The notes under the pieces were generated by a model, which saw only the letters and a program-made list of their open reading frames with translations, did not search any database and was not told the origin of the DNA. Positions 13,201-28,200 of a DNA stretch of 64,000 bases are shown piece by piece (position 1 is the first letter of the stretch; each line of letters begins with the position of its first letter). Made by a program: the position numbers and the translations under genes. Source of the DNA: Acanthaster planci (lineage: Eukaryota > Echinodermata > Asteroidea > Valvatida > Acanthasteridae); NCBI RefSeq assembly GCF_001949145.1, contig NW_019091486.1, positions 1,254,654 through 1,318,653 of the forward strand. Reading direction: 5' to 3'.

Positions 13201-16200
13201 ACAAACCAAGTATTCAATTACAAATATTTCGTGTGTGTGTCAAACAACGACGCGGAGTTCTCTATACATTCACAACTATACAACCGAAGAATGTGACAAA
13301 ATATTGCCCCATTACAAGGGTCTTCATATGACACGCACACTAAAAAGTGGAAGAGATAGCGACATGAAGGCAATAATCACTCTCTGCCCCTCACTTTTTC
13401 TGGCTGGACAGAGTCACCTCACTGTTATGGGCTATGTCTCAAACAATGACAAACGAGCAATTAAAATACTGCATTCCTAGAAAAAAATCTGAGCACTCGT
13501 TTACCTGACCTCACATGACCAGCAATTTGATAATGTCAAAAAAGCTCAACCCTGGATTCCTTTGTAAACCATTTAACCATCACATCACATTTTGGAGCAG
13601 TGTGCCTTCTTGAAGCCTTCACACGCTGCGATTGAAGTGTCTAGCGTGCCTACAGTTGCTTAAAGGGTGGCTGCAATCAATTTTTCTGATTACAAACCTC
13701 CAAAATGCACCTTTGTGCCTCATTTAACCTTATTTTCAAGTTAGGTTTCATTATTTGAAAGGGTATTTTAATGCCTTTTTGTTTTATGCTAATGAGATTT
13801 CCATATTCATGAGAAAACTGTGAAGTCATCTCAGGAAGAAGCGTCAATGTTGCATTGCTTTGTACACAAAAAGTCCTGCACTTTTGTAGATTTTCCTGGA
13901 CTCGGTTTTATCTTCCTTGCTGATTCATTGTTCATGTGCATAGAAAAAGCAAATGTTTTCAGTAGGTAAATTCTGGGTTCACAATTTGGACAGAAACACC
14001 TAGTTGAACAATGTCTTCCATGGATGATTTCACATTAACAGCGCCCTCAGTTGCATGGATAATTTTAATTGTTTAAAAACATGCACTTTTCAGTGCATTA
14101 ACCAAATAGAGGAGTGTAAAAGAGTTTTAATACAACGAAGAAGAGTACAAAGATGCTGAAAAACTGTGTAAAATGAGAATTAATTGCAGGTACACTTTAA
14201 ATGACCCACTCCATAATCCGCTAATCCTCGAGTTCGAAGCCATCGAACTCCAGACGCTTTTTACCTGTCATTATTATTTTTCAATGTCAGCTAACAGAAG
14301 CATTGCAACACGTCTATTAGACTCACCGTTTTTATATCCTGTGTTTCTCACATCTTTTTTCGATTGAGAGAAGGCCAGTGGGTCGAAAAAACATAAAGTT
14401 CCAACAAAAAAACAAACCCAAAGCAATGCCATATGGATGACTATTAAATGAACCAGGCAAGGTACACTATTTATACTTTATGACTTGTGTTTACATTGAG
14501 TACCATGAGTGTCTTTGTTTCTAGCCGAGTACACATAAATATTTGTATTGATACACAGCGCAATAACTCGTCGGAGTCAGTGTCAAGACAAGGTACGGTG
14601 ACGTGTTCGTGTTTGCAGTGAGTGTGTACGTGGTGCCCGTGTGTTTCTGGTACCTATGGCGCACCGTATCATGTAGACCTACATACAGGGGAAGGCGGGG
14701 CATGATGGGACACGGGGCAAGATAGGACAGCTTGATAACTTCATCAGCAAGCAACAGAGGGAGCTGTGACTTAGTGCTGTGAATAAACCGACAAAAGACG
14801 GCCATATTCGCATCACAAACAGATGAAGTTGGTCTTGAGTATTCTCGGAAAAATTGAAAAATTGATATTGGGGGACTTCATATTTCACGGAGGTATATGT
14901 TTAGGAATCCCCAGCAAATCACAGTCGGGTGCAGAGTGGTAATATTGCGTAGTTTGGTCAGAAGGGCAAGAAATATGCAACTCTGTGCATGTATTTTACA
15001 GTGGTTTCATCAATAAACTTCATACATATGGGGCAGGATGGGACAAGTCGTCTGGGGCAAGATGGGACAGTCCCATCATAATTTCATGTATTTACAAGTA
15101 GGCCAACATTTTTCGAACATCTTTGGTTCTTATATTCTTCAGGAAATTTTACAGTGTGATGTTGCTAAAGAAATATCATGCCTTCGTGTAGTTAGTCCCA
15201 TTCGCCAAGGGACTTAACGTTTAAATTGTCCCCAACCCCAGAACGGACCACTAATAATTAAAATACAACCACAACGTATCCCTTGCCTTGCAAATAAAAA
15301 GCATGGTAAAAATCGGTACATAAAGCAGTGGGGAATTGAGTTTGGAATCGGTGTCCTATCTTGCCCAAGCACGTGGAGCAATAGGGCAAGTAGAACTTTG
15401 AATAGTAAGTCATAACTTTACTAAAAAGATTAGAAATATAATGGAAATTAAATGGTTTGGTTTTTGAAATAAAGTCGTTGTTAGGAAAAGTGGCCCATCC
15501 TACCCCCCTCCCCTTTCCCCTACATTAGACGCGATACGGTGCTGCTCGGTCTGGTAGTGATACCGTACCGTGGATCTCGACTGTCGCTGGGTTGATGTTT
15601 GGGCGAAATCGTATCGCACATGTATATTTTCAGCACTGCTTTTGTACAGGGCATCAGAACCTGCCGTTTTAAATAATGGGCAAGGTCCTCTCAGCAAGGT
15701 TGGTAGAAAAAAATGATTTTTTTTTTATTTCCGAGGTCGGGAGCCAAAATAGGGTCGGTCAAAAATGGGAACCATAGAATTTAAATAGAGTGCTCTAATG
15801 CTCATTTCATGCGGAAAGCAACCGGGTAAAAGAAAAAATCTGAAGGCAAATCCTGCCACCAACCAAGGGTAATATTTCTGCAAACTTCAGACACCTGCGT
15901 GAATTTGTAGGCGATAGGAGAGCGGCCTGTAACTTTTAATTAAATACCTGGAATGCAGCCGGACATCCTGACAGCTTGTCTGATAGGCATATCGGGGGTT
16001 GTCTTAACATGGCAGTACGTGCAGTCCATAATGTTCATGTTGGTCACAGTGATACACAGTTCCCTTCCTGTTTGCTGGTATAGCTAGTGTGAGGGAAAAA
16101 ATACCACAGAGAACATGCAGTCACTGTCTATATATGATTTTAGTGAGTGTTGCATTGATTTGTGCACAAAGCAACTGGATCTATGCTCTTTTGCTGCTCC

Positions 16201-19200
16201 GTATTTCCCTTTTTTTTCCGGAAGATTCATTGTTGTTTGAGAGCATGGCAATAAGCCACCAAACAACACTTTCTTCAGAAGTATTTTAACGAAAAACTAA
16301 GCGATACATTCCCTTCCTGGCATCACAGCAACAACAGCCGCTGTTCTCCGTGAAGGCAAGGACAATTGGGAAAAAATACACTTTTCAGTATACACTTAAC
16401 AGTTACGACCAAAGGGATGCTACACTGTTTTCGCACAATCAGGAAGAGCATGCTGCATATACACTGTGTGTAACAGAAAACGCCATTGCCTGGACTTTTA
16501 AATTTTACAACCACTTAAACGATAATTGATCCCTTGTACAAATCCTCCTTGGCAATAATGGGAGCGCTTATCATGCCTACTTTCACAGCTTCAAGTTTTA
16601 CACTGTGGTTTTGAGGTTTTGAGTTTTTTTTATAGGAGGAGCGCAAATTACAGCTTTAAACACTTCAAAACGCAGAAAAAAATATGGAAATAGTCTGAAA
16701 TTTCCCAGTTTAAGACTTCTCAGAACCTTATTCGAAAGTATATTGAAAAGACTCCATAAATGGAGGAGTAAGAACACATGCTCTATATAGTTTTCGAAAA
16801 TGCCTTCCTCTAAACCTCCATTTTCCGAGATAAAAACAGGAAGAAATTGGTGAGCTTAGCAAGGCCAGTCTACTTCTAGAGTACTTCTGTCATTGCGAAA
16901 TATTTCGTTGGGCGTCTTCAGTCTTACAGACTTCATCTGAATGTATAGGGACCGGTAGCGGGTAATGAATCCAGCAGAATCCTGCTGAGTGTACGTAAAT
17001 GAGAAAACAATGTCCGCTCAATGCACAAATTAAGCAGGAGCTGATAGAATATTTTGCTTTAACATCTTCGTTACCGAAAAAAACTTCATTTCAACTTTAA
17101 CACAATAACCACTGATTTGAATTAAGTTGCCGTAAAATGATTAACCGATGATAATCATCGAAAAATAATTTACCACAAACTGTGATCAACAGAGGCTTGT
17201 AGCAAGGATAAGTACTTGTGTTTTATAATTCGTGTTAAAGCATTGCTATTGGCCTGACAAAAACTTACATATTCAGCATCCAAATTGACAGGGCTAATCG
17301 CACACGTTTAACCGCAGCTAGCTGCCGGTCCCTATATAGTAGGGACGAGGACCAGTCCAAGGCTCGCCATCTTTGATTTCTATCCCGATTTTTCACCCAC
17401 AATGCACTGCGTTAAACACGGCGCTATATACGTCGTTATGTTTTAGGTTTATTTTCCAGATCTTTGTCCTTTATTTACTCTTATTCGATTTTCTCGTGTA
17501 CCTTCTGGATTGGACCACAGTCACTCAGGTCACTGAACATTGTCGAAACTTTCCCCAGGGCATCAAGGAGTTTCGTTATCAAGACGCCGATCTCAACTAT
17601 TTTAGAGGGCTCTCTTCATCCAAGAAGGTGAACGGACGGTATTGATCCTTTGGGGGACCGGGCGCCTTGGCTGATGAGGTAGGCTTTAAAATGATGCCCC
17701 CCCCCCCTTCCAGAATGATGCAAAATATTTAATACTTCAATGTTGGGTCATATTATGCAAATTGTTAGTTTAGGTGTCGAGCAGGACTTTTCACTACCCT
17801 CCCCATCCCCATAGCTCACATCTTCGAATGTCAGGTCGCGGTTACCCATCTTCTTCTGGACTATATCGCCGAACCACTCGTAGATCCTGTTGCCCGGGTG
17901 CCAGCCGAACTTCCGCAACATGTTGGGGAGAAGGCTGAGTTTACCAAATGCGGCGTCTGGAATCAGACCAGGAAAACACTGAATAATCGCTGGGTGAAAG
18001 CTGGCAGGGTTTACTTAGATTTACAGTTTTCCTCTTGGAAATGTACTCATCCATCCCTTCGTCCCTCCCTTCATTCAGTCATTCATTCATCATTTTTTTT
18101 TTAATTGTAGGCCAGCCCTTTCACTTCCCAAGAAATATTCACCCTGGGGCCCTGGGGGTGAGGACAATAAAGAAACGTGGGAAAGGCAAACAAAAAATGA
18201 GACCGAAATAAATTGTGAATAATCAACTTAACCACCAAAATTAAAAGAAAGTGTTATTTAGGTGAAATCAATTTTTTGTCGGACTCACACAAAACGTAAA
18301 CGTACTGGTAAGACTTACAAAAACAATCAACACTCCATTTCTCTTCCTTTTGTTAAAATTAAGCTGAGTAGACAAGTCGGTACAGTTTAAGCCATGAAGC
18401 AGTTTTATTTATTTCCATTAATGAATTTTGACTGTACATCCAAAAGCGCGTTAGGGGCCAATTAAAGAACGAATATAAATGACAGCTAAAGGACCATGAC
18501 GGTATGTATATTCTTAGGGGTTTGAGGAAAATGTGGATAAATACTCCAAAATTTAAGAGTCGAATCAAGTATGAGGAATGAAAACCCAACCCACGTGCCG
18601 CCTTCCTTAGTGGGATTCGAGCCTTGGATCGCCAAGCTAGAGCCTCAAGTACAAGGCGAGTGCCTAGGGAAGCATCATAAGACTACGCCAACCTGACTCT
18701 GCTTTATCCCTTAGGTTTCGACATAAATGTCGTTCGGAGGCCTTGGGGGCATCTTTAATTAGTCTGGAATATTCTTATCTGCTTATCCAAACCCGTCCTC
18801 TGGCGTATTGAACGTCTCTACTGGCGTTGTAAAAAAGACCGTGGAATTTGAACTCGATAATAAATCATACAACTTCACTAACTGCGCAAGACGCACACCT
18901 AAATGCGCAGAGCAATATAGAATGTCGATATATAAAACAGTACTTGACCAGACTTAAAGTGAGACAATATCTCAAATGACATCGGCAAATCTGGAGTAAA
19001 GACGCTCTTCAGCTGGTACGGTGTGTATGGCCTGAATACATAAAAATGATTTGCTCTTGTAATCGAGAGTGGCTTCTATGGAAAATGGTCCTCCAATGTA
19101 CGACAGCATTAGTTTGCTCATCTTGTCCATGGGGCCACTTGCTCCACGGTCTGTTGGAGAGTACATGTACTACATGAATGTGAAAGGGCAAAATAACTAG

Positions 19201-22200
19201 GAGAGCTGCGACGTACTTCCGCATTACCTCATCTGCCCACCTCATATGCACTTACCAAGAAAGACTTTCTGAATATCCCCGCGTAAGAAGGTTTCGATTT
19301 CATGCGAGTTGCATCCAACAGCCACTAATGCAGCAACCATGGAACCGGCACTGGCCCCGGCGAATCGTTTGATGTTCTCCCAGTAACCCAGCTCTTCAAG
19401 AACCTGTGGTCAGGACGTGAAAACGCTCAGAATGGGTTTTATCATAACAGCTTTGCCTCCAACAAGGAAAACTCTCTAAATCTACCGTAAGCAAATTTCT
19501 GTAACGCGTACAACAATGCAAAACATAGAACAAGTACACAATGATTGAAGAACTTTACAAAATTAAAGCTGATATTCGGGTCGTTTTTGTAAAACTCCCA
19601 CTAGAATGAAAGTAGTTTGCCTGCCTGAAATGGTGAGTGTGAACCCCGACGAAATCAAGCAATTACAAACACGATTTCCAGGACCATTTAGGACTGTCTA
19701 GGAGAGTGATTTACTGAAATACTTTCCTTTTCCTTTAGAATTTCCATGAGGGGTACCATAATTCGTCTTTAGAATTTCCTTGCACGGTACTATAATTTGT
19801 CGTTATAATTTCCTTGTGGGGCACATTTGCCCTCGCCTATGCTTGAGCTCTTTTTTTTCACAGCAGACAATCAAGTCAGAAGACAAGTGTAGTCTATAAA
19901 CATTTGCAAAGTTACCCTGTTGTGCGGTCTATATGATATATTCCACAAGAGCCCAAGTAATATTAAATCTGTCCCGAAGCGTGCATTTTAGTATTGACTT
20001 ACTTAATCATGCCTATATGTAATTGTGGGACTGAAATTCTTGGTATCTTGATATTCATTTCCCCTGATGCATTGAAAGCAAAGAGAAAAAGGCAACCACT
20101 GTAGCAATGCTGTTCTCTGCACAAGGGAGAACCCCATAGCGACTACATGGAAAGTCGGATTTCCTGCAATGAGGACTAAGCCAGTCCGGGGAATTCCACG
20201 CGCGATAACAATTGACCCGTGGCAGTTAAAATAAATCATCACTGAACACAGAGCTCTATGACTTGGGAAGTATTTCGTGGCCTATACAGATTGCCAAAAC
20301 TGAAGGGCCGGAACTGAAAGGAAGATTATGGGCATTAAGTTTCACTTTCGTGCATTCCTTTTTATGTAGTATTTGATTTGTCTTACCTTTACATCTATCA
20401 CCATCAATATCAATCTCTCCCAAAGGTTAAATTAGGCTTATAACCTTGTAGATATCGGCCCCGACTAAACATTCTTCATTCAAATATTACCATGCTTTCG
20501 TTCCGGGACCAAAGTTCGGGATTTTTAAAGGAACTTGGGGGGGTTACAAATTATGGGTACCTGCACGAACGCAATGAGCACTAAAGCAATTTTAAGTACT
20601 TTTTGAGTTTCTTGTGCTTCGTGAATAATACTGATTTTTAGGTGTAGCTATAATTTGTTAACAAATGCCATCCGATAATGCACACACCTGTACGAGAACA
20701 ATAATTTCTTTGGAAGTAAACATCGTGTGTGTTTAACCTCCTCAAATAACCGGTACTATTTGCTTCCAAAACAGTGAAACTCTCACTGCTCCAACATAAA
20801 CTCATCATCGACAGAGACAAAACACCGAAGCGAATGAATAGCAAGTTGCATGAAAGTCGTTCATTGCCGTATTATCGGCAGGACTTTAGAAATTCCGAGC
20901 ACACGAATTCTTGTAAACGTTTCATGGCTTGCAACTGGTAGGCCTATAGGTTTTATTTGCTGACAGGTGTAAATATTAGCTTACCAGCCACAGTAGACAT
21001 CAAAAAATGCTTGACCTCATAATTGCGGTCAAAAATAAGTGTTTATCCGTTGCTCTTACACAAAGGACCTCGCCCTTCCTATTTTCCTATGACGGTTATG
21101 CATTAGGCCTACTGGTACGGAAGCAAGCGCTTCCACGGAGGAAGACCAAACAATTCGCGCTAAATTGACAAATGGGTCTTATGATGATTCATCTATGCCG
21201 TATTTATGTTCACAATCTTAATGTGAAGTGCAGAAAGACCATGAACACACCCACACCCCTTACTGCAGCGTTGCCCGGTGTGGAGATTGTCTTGTTCGCT
21301 TGTAGTTTAGAAAACTCAGCGAAACAAAACAATTTTCCTGAACAGCGAAAGCTATTTTTCTTCCGTCCCTTCACTTCTTTCTTCCTCTCTGGTTCTTCCT
21401 CTTGTTCCAGATAACCGTTTGTCCAGAAGACCTCTCAACTTGTTTTTCAGAGAGGGAGAAGTAGTCACATATACTTTTTTAGGTTCATGGGGGAGTTTTG
21501 CGACTGAAAGCCTTACTCTTTTCGAGCTGCATATGGAACCACTATGAAGAATAGATTACAAAAACTTTTAAAAAATCATTAATTGCTTGAAATGATTTCA
21601 AGCTTGACATGGGGTTTCTGGAAATAACCTCGTAGAGGGCTTCTTGTGTCTTAAACATGATGTCATTTGGATATTGGGAAACTATATCGGGTTTTTCCAT
21701 TTCCTGCGCTGAAACTGACGAGTTCATTTCACATTTGCACGGAAAGATAAACTAAATAAAAACTGCAAGGAAGTGGTGTTTGTTACACACGCGTGGCTTT
21801 CGTAAGCACTTTCATTGTTTGTTTAGCCTCACCGTGGGCCTAAAAAGGGAGGCACGCTCCGTTACAAGCAAATTGTGTTTGAAGTTATCTTCATGCGATG
21901 TACGCATTGCCATGTGTAGATGCCGACATTGTACCCAGAGGCATGCCACTTCAGCTTAAACCACATCCATTGCACAACATACACCCTCATTCCCATGGGT
22001 ACGATCTTGCCGCGCCATGTTGGTTCCCACCATGCCTTGCGCAATATAATGAAGGACCGCGCACGCAGCCCATGGAGTCAAGGTTGAGATACATGGAGCC
22101 ATGGAACCGGAAGTTAACGCGCAAATTTAGTGTTCGTCCAATGGGAGCCTGCAATTAGTAATGCGTCGCGTATCATATGACGAAGTCTCAAACTGCATAG

Positions 22201-25200
22201 ATAATGACAACGACGTTGGCTGGCTCATTAAGAATGAGTTCATAATATTAAGTGAATCGAAGGCGTATTGCTACGGCAAAACGCCATGTGTACGCTGGCG
22301 TCTGCACGTCACGCGTAAGACTACGTCTCGCGTAAAGGCACCTCCCATAATGTACGTTTTTATGGTGCGTTGCGTACTCGATGCGTTCACGCGTTTCACT
22401 GTCACGGACACAAAAATCGACTCCATCAACATAACACACGTGTGCGTGGCATTTGGCTTTAAAAATCGCCCGGAAGCGATTTTGACGAATACGCAACGCT
22501 TGGCGCAAGTGTTGACGGGCATACGGAAAGGCGCCTAAACATCGCTTAATGCAGTCCTATTAGATCTCCCAATGGGAGCTGTCGATTAGCTTCCACGAGT
22601 TGACTGGGTTTTAACCTCTTCTTCGCATGCATTTGTGTTGTTAACTTTGGTTAATTCTGGACCAAACGAAACTTGCTGCTTGTGCGTTTAGGTTTTTGGC
22701 GTATAGATGCAGATATGCAAGTACATGTATACAAAAGCCGTACAAGATTTTCGACGTTTCCTATAGATTTGTGCCTAAACACGGATGCGCCCATAACAGG
22801 TTTCACTGTGCACTGCGAGCTACCGTTCAAATAGCTCTAACTTCTAAGTACATGTACAGGTCTCTCCAACGCAGGAAACACTGTGACTAGTAAGCGGTTT
22901 GGATAAAACTGACCCGCAAAGCTCCCGTTGTAGACAAACACTTGTTCCCGCCACCCTCGAAGGCGACGTTGGTAAAGGTAAAGTCACGCCCTCCAAGCTC
23001 CTGTTTCTCCCCGGCCGTGAGTATTGACAATCCTGAGAGATCAGCAGTCGATGAAGAAGCCGGTGAAACCGCCGTATGCATCTTTCTCGGGGCGGCGTTA
23101 CCATGCACTATACCCCGTTCACCAACCATTGCTCGTTCATGTGCTGTTGGGTGGGATCGGTCCACGGTTTGTGTAATAACACTTCACTTTTTGTTCAGTT
23201 TTCGGTTTTGAACTGCTAGCTAAACAAAAGCGGTTCTTTCGGGTTGACCTTTGCATTTAACGACACGCAGTTCAGTTGCCAAACGCCTCCAGATGAGCGC
23301 TATTTGAATCAACATTCTATACTTTACTAACCCAGTCTATCGTCTTCGCCAAGAAGGTTGTTTTCATCCCGTTGCCCCACGTGGTTTTATTCCACGTTTT
23401 GGATAAGGGTACAGTCCACTAATTCAAGCCCCATTGAAAACATTGTAAAATCAGCACCGTTCAGGGCCCAATAACATGCATGCCAACATCCCTGAGATTT
23501 CTGAAACACAAATGAAATTGTCGTCTGGTCACTAATCTTTCAATTTCTTTTCAATTTTTTGTGGGTTAACCAATTACGTTATTTATTATACCCAGAAAAC
23601 AAAATCACCCCCCGAAAAGTGATTTTTCCGAAGTCTGAATGCAGCCATTTTTCAAGTGGCAACCCTCAACTTTCTCGGGCACTTGAGACCATTTTCCAAC
23701 CGTAGTTTTTAGCCATTCTACTCCCATATGAAAGCTCAAAAACCCAGGGAGTTGATCCTGGCAACGATTTACACAATCTCACCATTTTGGGGGCCAAACA
23801 AACTCCTTTTTCAAAAGATACTGTGGGGGGGCACTTTTAATGTTAATGAACTGGCCAGAAATTCTCACTTGAATTAGTGGTCTGCACCCCATAAAGCATG
23901 CTTACTCATGAGTGTAAGTGTTAACAGTCATGGGGGATCCCCCCAAGTCATTCCGTTTTTCAATCTGAACAAAATGTAACATGCATGGTGTTTAAGAGGA
24001 TGACAGCCCTCAGATACGATCGATGTGTTTGCAAGAGTCTGGTTATCATCTTGCTTTGTTTGAAGTTTTCTTGGAGTTTCAAATCAACCCTAAGTGCAAG
24101 GACGGTGAATGTTAGTTTAGTTTCCAACCGTTTTGTTTATTTGCGGTTTTTGATAGCCGTCCGATAGCTCTCTGTGAACATGCAAGGTGAAAGACATCAC
24201 AATTTATCGTCAAGATGCGATGCTACCCCCCCTGGCGTTGTCTCGTCTGTGAAACAATCGGAATATGGGATATCGGCAATGTCATTTAATATTGGCAATT
24301 TTTTCCTCGACCTGAATTTCCCCCCCCAAAAAAAAAATCGTCAAAACTGTTTTCCCCAAAAGTTACTAGGGCAAATCGAATTGGTGTAGGCCTATGTAAA
24401 GTGTCAAAACATGGGACTGAATCTCGGTTACTGGAAAACATTCAATCATTTAAACAAGCCTTACAAGAACGGGTAAAGTATTAAGCAAAGCAGGTTTTAT
24501 TTTGTAACAATTAGCTTATGTCTATAATCCAGTTTTTTCCTGCCTGGAAGCAGCGATTTTCAGTACACTATACCGGTTCACACGTGAACAGACAGACTCT
24601 ATAGTGCAGTCGTAACGGAAATTCCTACACGTGTTTCATATCCAACACAAATGTGTTTTCCAGTAACGTGTGCATATGGGCGTCGTATATGTAGACTATA
24701 CAGATTCTCCTTTCAATGAGTTTCCGTGTTCTCGTGGCATTTTATGTGTTTCTTGTGTGATTGAAGTTTGCACGTGAATAAGCAAGCTGAATTAAGTCAT
24801 TTGCAACGTCACAAAATCCTCTATTTTATGGTTCGACTGGGTTTTTTTCACGCGCAATACTTGAGATGCATGTAACGTCAAGGGGGTCCGTCCATTTCAT
24901 TAAATGTACAAATACACAAAAATGGAAAAATTGTCACGATGAAAGAGATCTGTGGAATGTTTTTAAGACTCACATGATATTTTCTAGTCTACATGGTGAT
25001 ATCAAGATATCCAGTATCCAGGAAGATGCTGTCACTCAGACAAGCTCTTTCATCGACACAATTTTTCATATTTCGGACTTCCTATCATGGAGCAATATAA
25101 AAGGTAGGTTTCGCTTGGTTATCTGAAGTGCTGACCATTGCCTTTCAAGGACGTCTGCCATGCCTGTCAACCAAATTCTATTTGGATTGATTCCTGTTGG

Positions 25201-28200
25201 AGTCAACCAAACCGCCCCGAATGAAACAGGCAAGAGACATTTGTTTGTGGGTTATGTTGCATCGGTTAAAAAAATGATAGGGCCACAGTAGCTGACAAAA
25301 CTAATATCCGAAGTACGAGGCTCACTGACCCGAATTGCTCCAAGTGCAGCAAATGCCTTATTCCCTCCACCTTCAACGGAGATGTTGGCGAATTGGAAGT
25401 CGTATCCTCCGAACTCCTCCTTTTGACAAGGCGTCAGAACGAGGGACGCCAGCACAGCGGTTGTCTTACTTGCCTGACCTCCATCGCCTTGTCCTTGCAT
25501 GTACGACATGTGCCGTTTCATACTGCCGGATCTGGTAGAGCGTTCCGAGGATGCGTTCGTCACTGTCGGGAGCCTCAGTCTTCGGTACTACGTGCGGAAG
25601 GCCTCTAGTGGTCGTGTGCGAAATCACGTATGTGACGAAACAGGTCAGGTGTACACAAGCCAATCAGGCAAGAACAGTCAGTGATGCTTTCCCCACGGTA
25701 CTTAACGTATGAATGCTACTTTTCGCTGACCACGCGCTTGATAAGGAAGAATGACATATGTACACCCGGAACTTTGTGAAATTTCGGTGCATAAGATAGC
25801 GCCACCAAATCTTAATAAACATAATAAAATAATAGACCTTATTCCCCTATTCATTTTCGATCTTGAATAACCTGAATCTGTTCACTGGGGGCAGAGACAG
25901 AATTGTCTGGGCTCTAAGATGGGAAGACTGGGAGCAGACACGATTTTTTCAAATTAGTAATTGTGGCCGCTAAAACTACAGTTTGCTGTCGGTACAAAAA
26001 TAAAAAAAGAAGAAGAATTCTAAGTGTTAAAAATCTTATGCAACTATCAGAACATCAGATAATAATGCAAGCGCTGCTAAATACTAAATGACAATACAAC
26101 CCTATTTAAAATGAATGAAAGGTATGTCCATTTTGAAGGAAATTCGAGTTAAACTCGAAAAAACAACCAAAATGCGATATTCATGCCACATTTGGTCGCC
26201 CGTAACAGTTGTGAGCAACAGCGTGCCGACCACAAAGCTGCGGACCTAGCATTCTCGGTTACCACTTCCTCCATTTTCCGAGCTCTTTTTCTCATTTTGC
26301 CCTGCAAACATAAAACTGTTGTTTCACTATTACTATTTTAAAGAGTATTTTTCTGCTTTTTGGTTTTATGCTTATGATTATTTCCATATTAATGACCAAA
26401 ATCTGTGATGTCACTTCAAGAAGAAAGCCTCAATATTACATTGGTGTGTGGTTTGTATACAAAACAATTCTGCAGTTTTGTAGCTTTTCTGGACTAATTT
26501 TCTCTTCTTTGCTGATTCATTGTTTTTAATGTCCATGACAATAACTAAACATCAATCCCTTTCTCGGAAATGTTTTCAGAAAGTAAAGTTTGGGTTTACA
26601 ATTGAAAAGAAAAACCAATGCACTGAAAAATGTTTCCCTGGATGGCATCACAGCCGCAGCGCCCTCAGTTGTCCAGGAAAGCATGAATAGTTTTAAAGGT
26701 TTCAAATAGCGCACATTCCAATATATTCCATTTCAAATATACTTAACAGAATGTTTTACTTTTCATCAGAGTTGGAATGACTCGAGTCAATGACTAGACT
26801 CGAATCCGACTTAAGTTACAGTTTTTGGCAGCTCAACTGGAGTCGGTAAGTGACTCGAATCAACTAGAGGCACTGCGAGCAAGTGACTCAACTCGACTTG
26901 AGTCCCTCACCTTATTAAGACCCAGCTTGAGTGAAAGTTATAGCTGCAGGGGCAGATCCAGGATTTTTCAAAGAGGGGCGTGGATCCAGGATTTCCCAGA
27001 GCATGGGGGCGTGAACTTAGTACTTTAGGGCCGCAGCTGTGAAATCAGGGATGATGGGTAACCGGAAGCAGAAATGTTGTCTTTAACGCCTTGCCACACT
27101 TATGGGCTGGATCCCCACCCTATTTTTCCCCCTCCATCTTTTTCTTCTCTTTTTATTTATCTTTTTATTTATTTTTATTTTTATTATTATTTTTTTTTGG
27201 CAAAAAAGAGAGGTGTGTGTCCCCACACCCCTGGATCCGCCCCTGGTAAGTAAGACTAAAGATAAGAGTAAATATCTTTCCAAAATAAATGTTGATTTGG
27301 AAAATATATCTCTTACACTACACATATCTCGGTCACGTGATGAGCAGGTACTTAAAACTTTTCTAAAGAAAATTAAATACTGATTTCTCACTTGTTCACT
27401 TCCCCCCTACGTTTATGCATAACATAATGCCTTGACTGCTTGTCAGCCAACCTCCATAATGCAATCCGAACGTCTAAAAGATTTATATAATCGATTTGCT
27501 TCATTTTGTCATTGTTCTGCACCACAAGTCACATTTGAGATAACTGTAATTCTTGTCTGTGATCAATTAGATGTCGCGATAGGAAGTCCAACAAAGTTTT
27601 GAGTGAATTGAATTATCGAAAATTTGTTGATTTTACACACTGTATCCTCTATCCTACTAAGGATATACATGCACCTAAGGCCCTGAAACAAGATCTCCAG
27701 TAAACTACACTACAGATATTTTTTGAAAGTTTTAGTTTGATACTCGAAGTCTTTCATCAGAGCATTTCACAAAGCAAAGTCACTCCTTTTGTGCCCAGGG
27801 CCAGCTGCTGTGTGCAATAATTCCTGCCTAAATCTACGCATCTGGCGCTTTATGAAATCTACGGTGGCCAAGACGAGAAAAAAGATGAAAGAAGTATAAT
27901 TCCCGTTCTTTGGCATTGAAGCAACACTTTTTCTTTGAATTTTTTAAAACAATCTAAACAAGTTGTACAGACAGCTCCATGGTTATTTCCAGTTTAATAA
28001 ATTAATTAAAGTGAGCGGCCTCTCTTGGCGAGTCCATTGGAGCTAATTAATTGTATAACATTTCAAATCAGACTTCTCAATATGAATTTCAATAATACTT
28101 TACTGTTTCTAAACTAAACATGAAGTCTGTGTTTCTGTCAGTACGTTGTACGTGTATCTAACATTGTTGCATCACACACACAAAAACAAATCACTTGCCG

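Noticed and set aside
18600-18690. tRNA gene
   Set aside because: A- and B-box-like motifs exist but I could not fold a cloverleaf with paired acceptor stem, so it is listed only as a possible SINE relic.
22161-22538. 125-codon plus-strand ORF
   Set aside because: No resemblance to a known family, no splice context, and frames on the other strand are open as well in this CG-containing patch.
25335-25684. Plus-strand ORFs overlapping patatin first exon B
   Set aside because: They are shadows of the minus-strand exon. The minus frame has the GGGNK motif and a proper donor.
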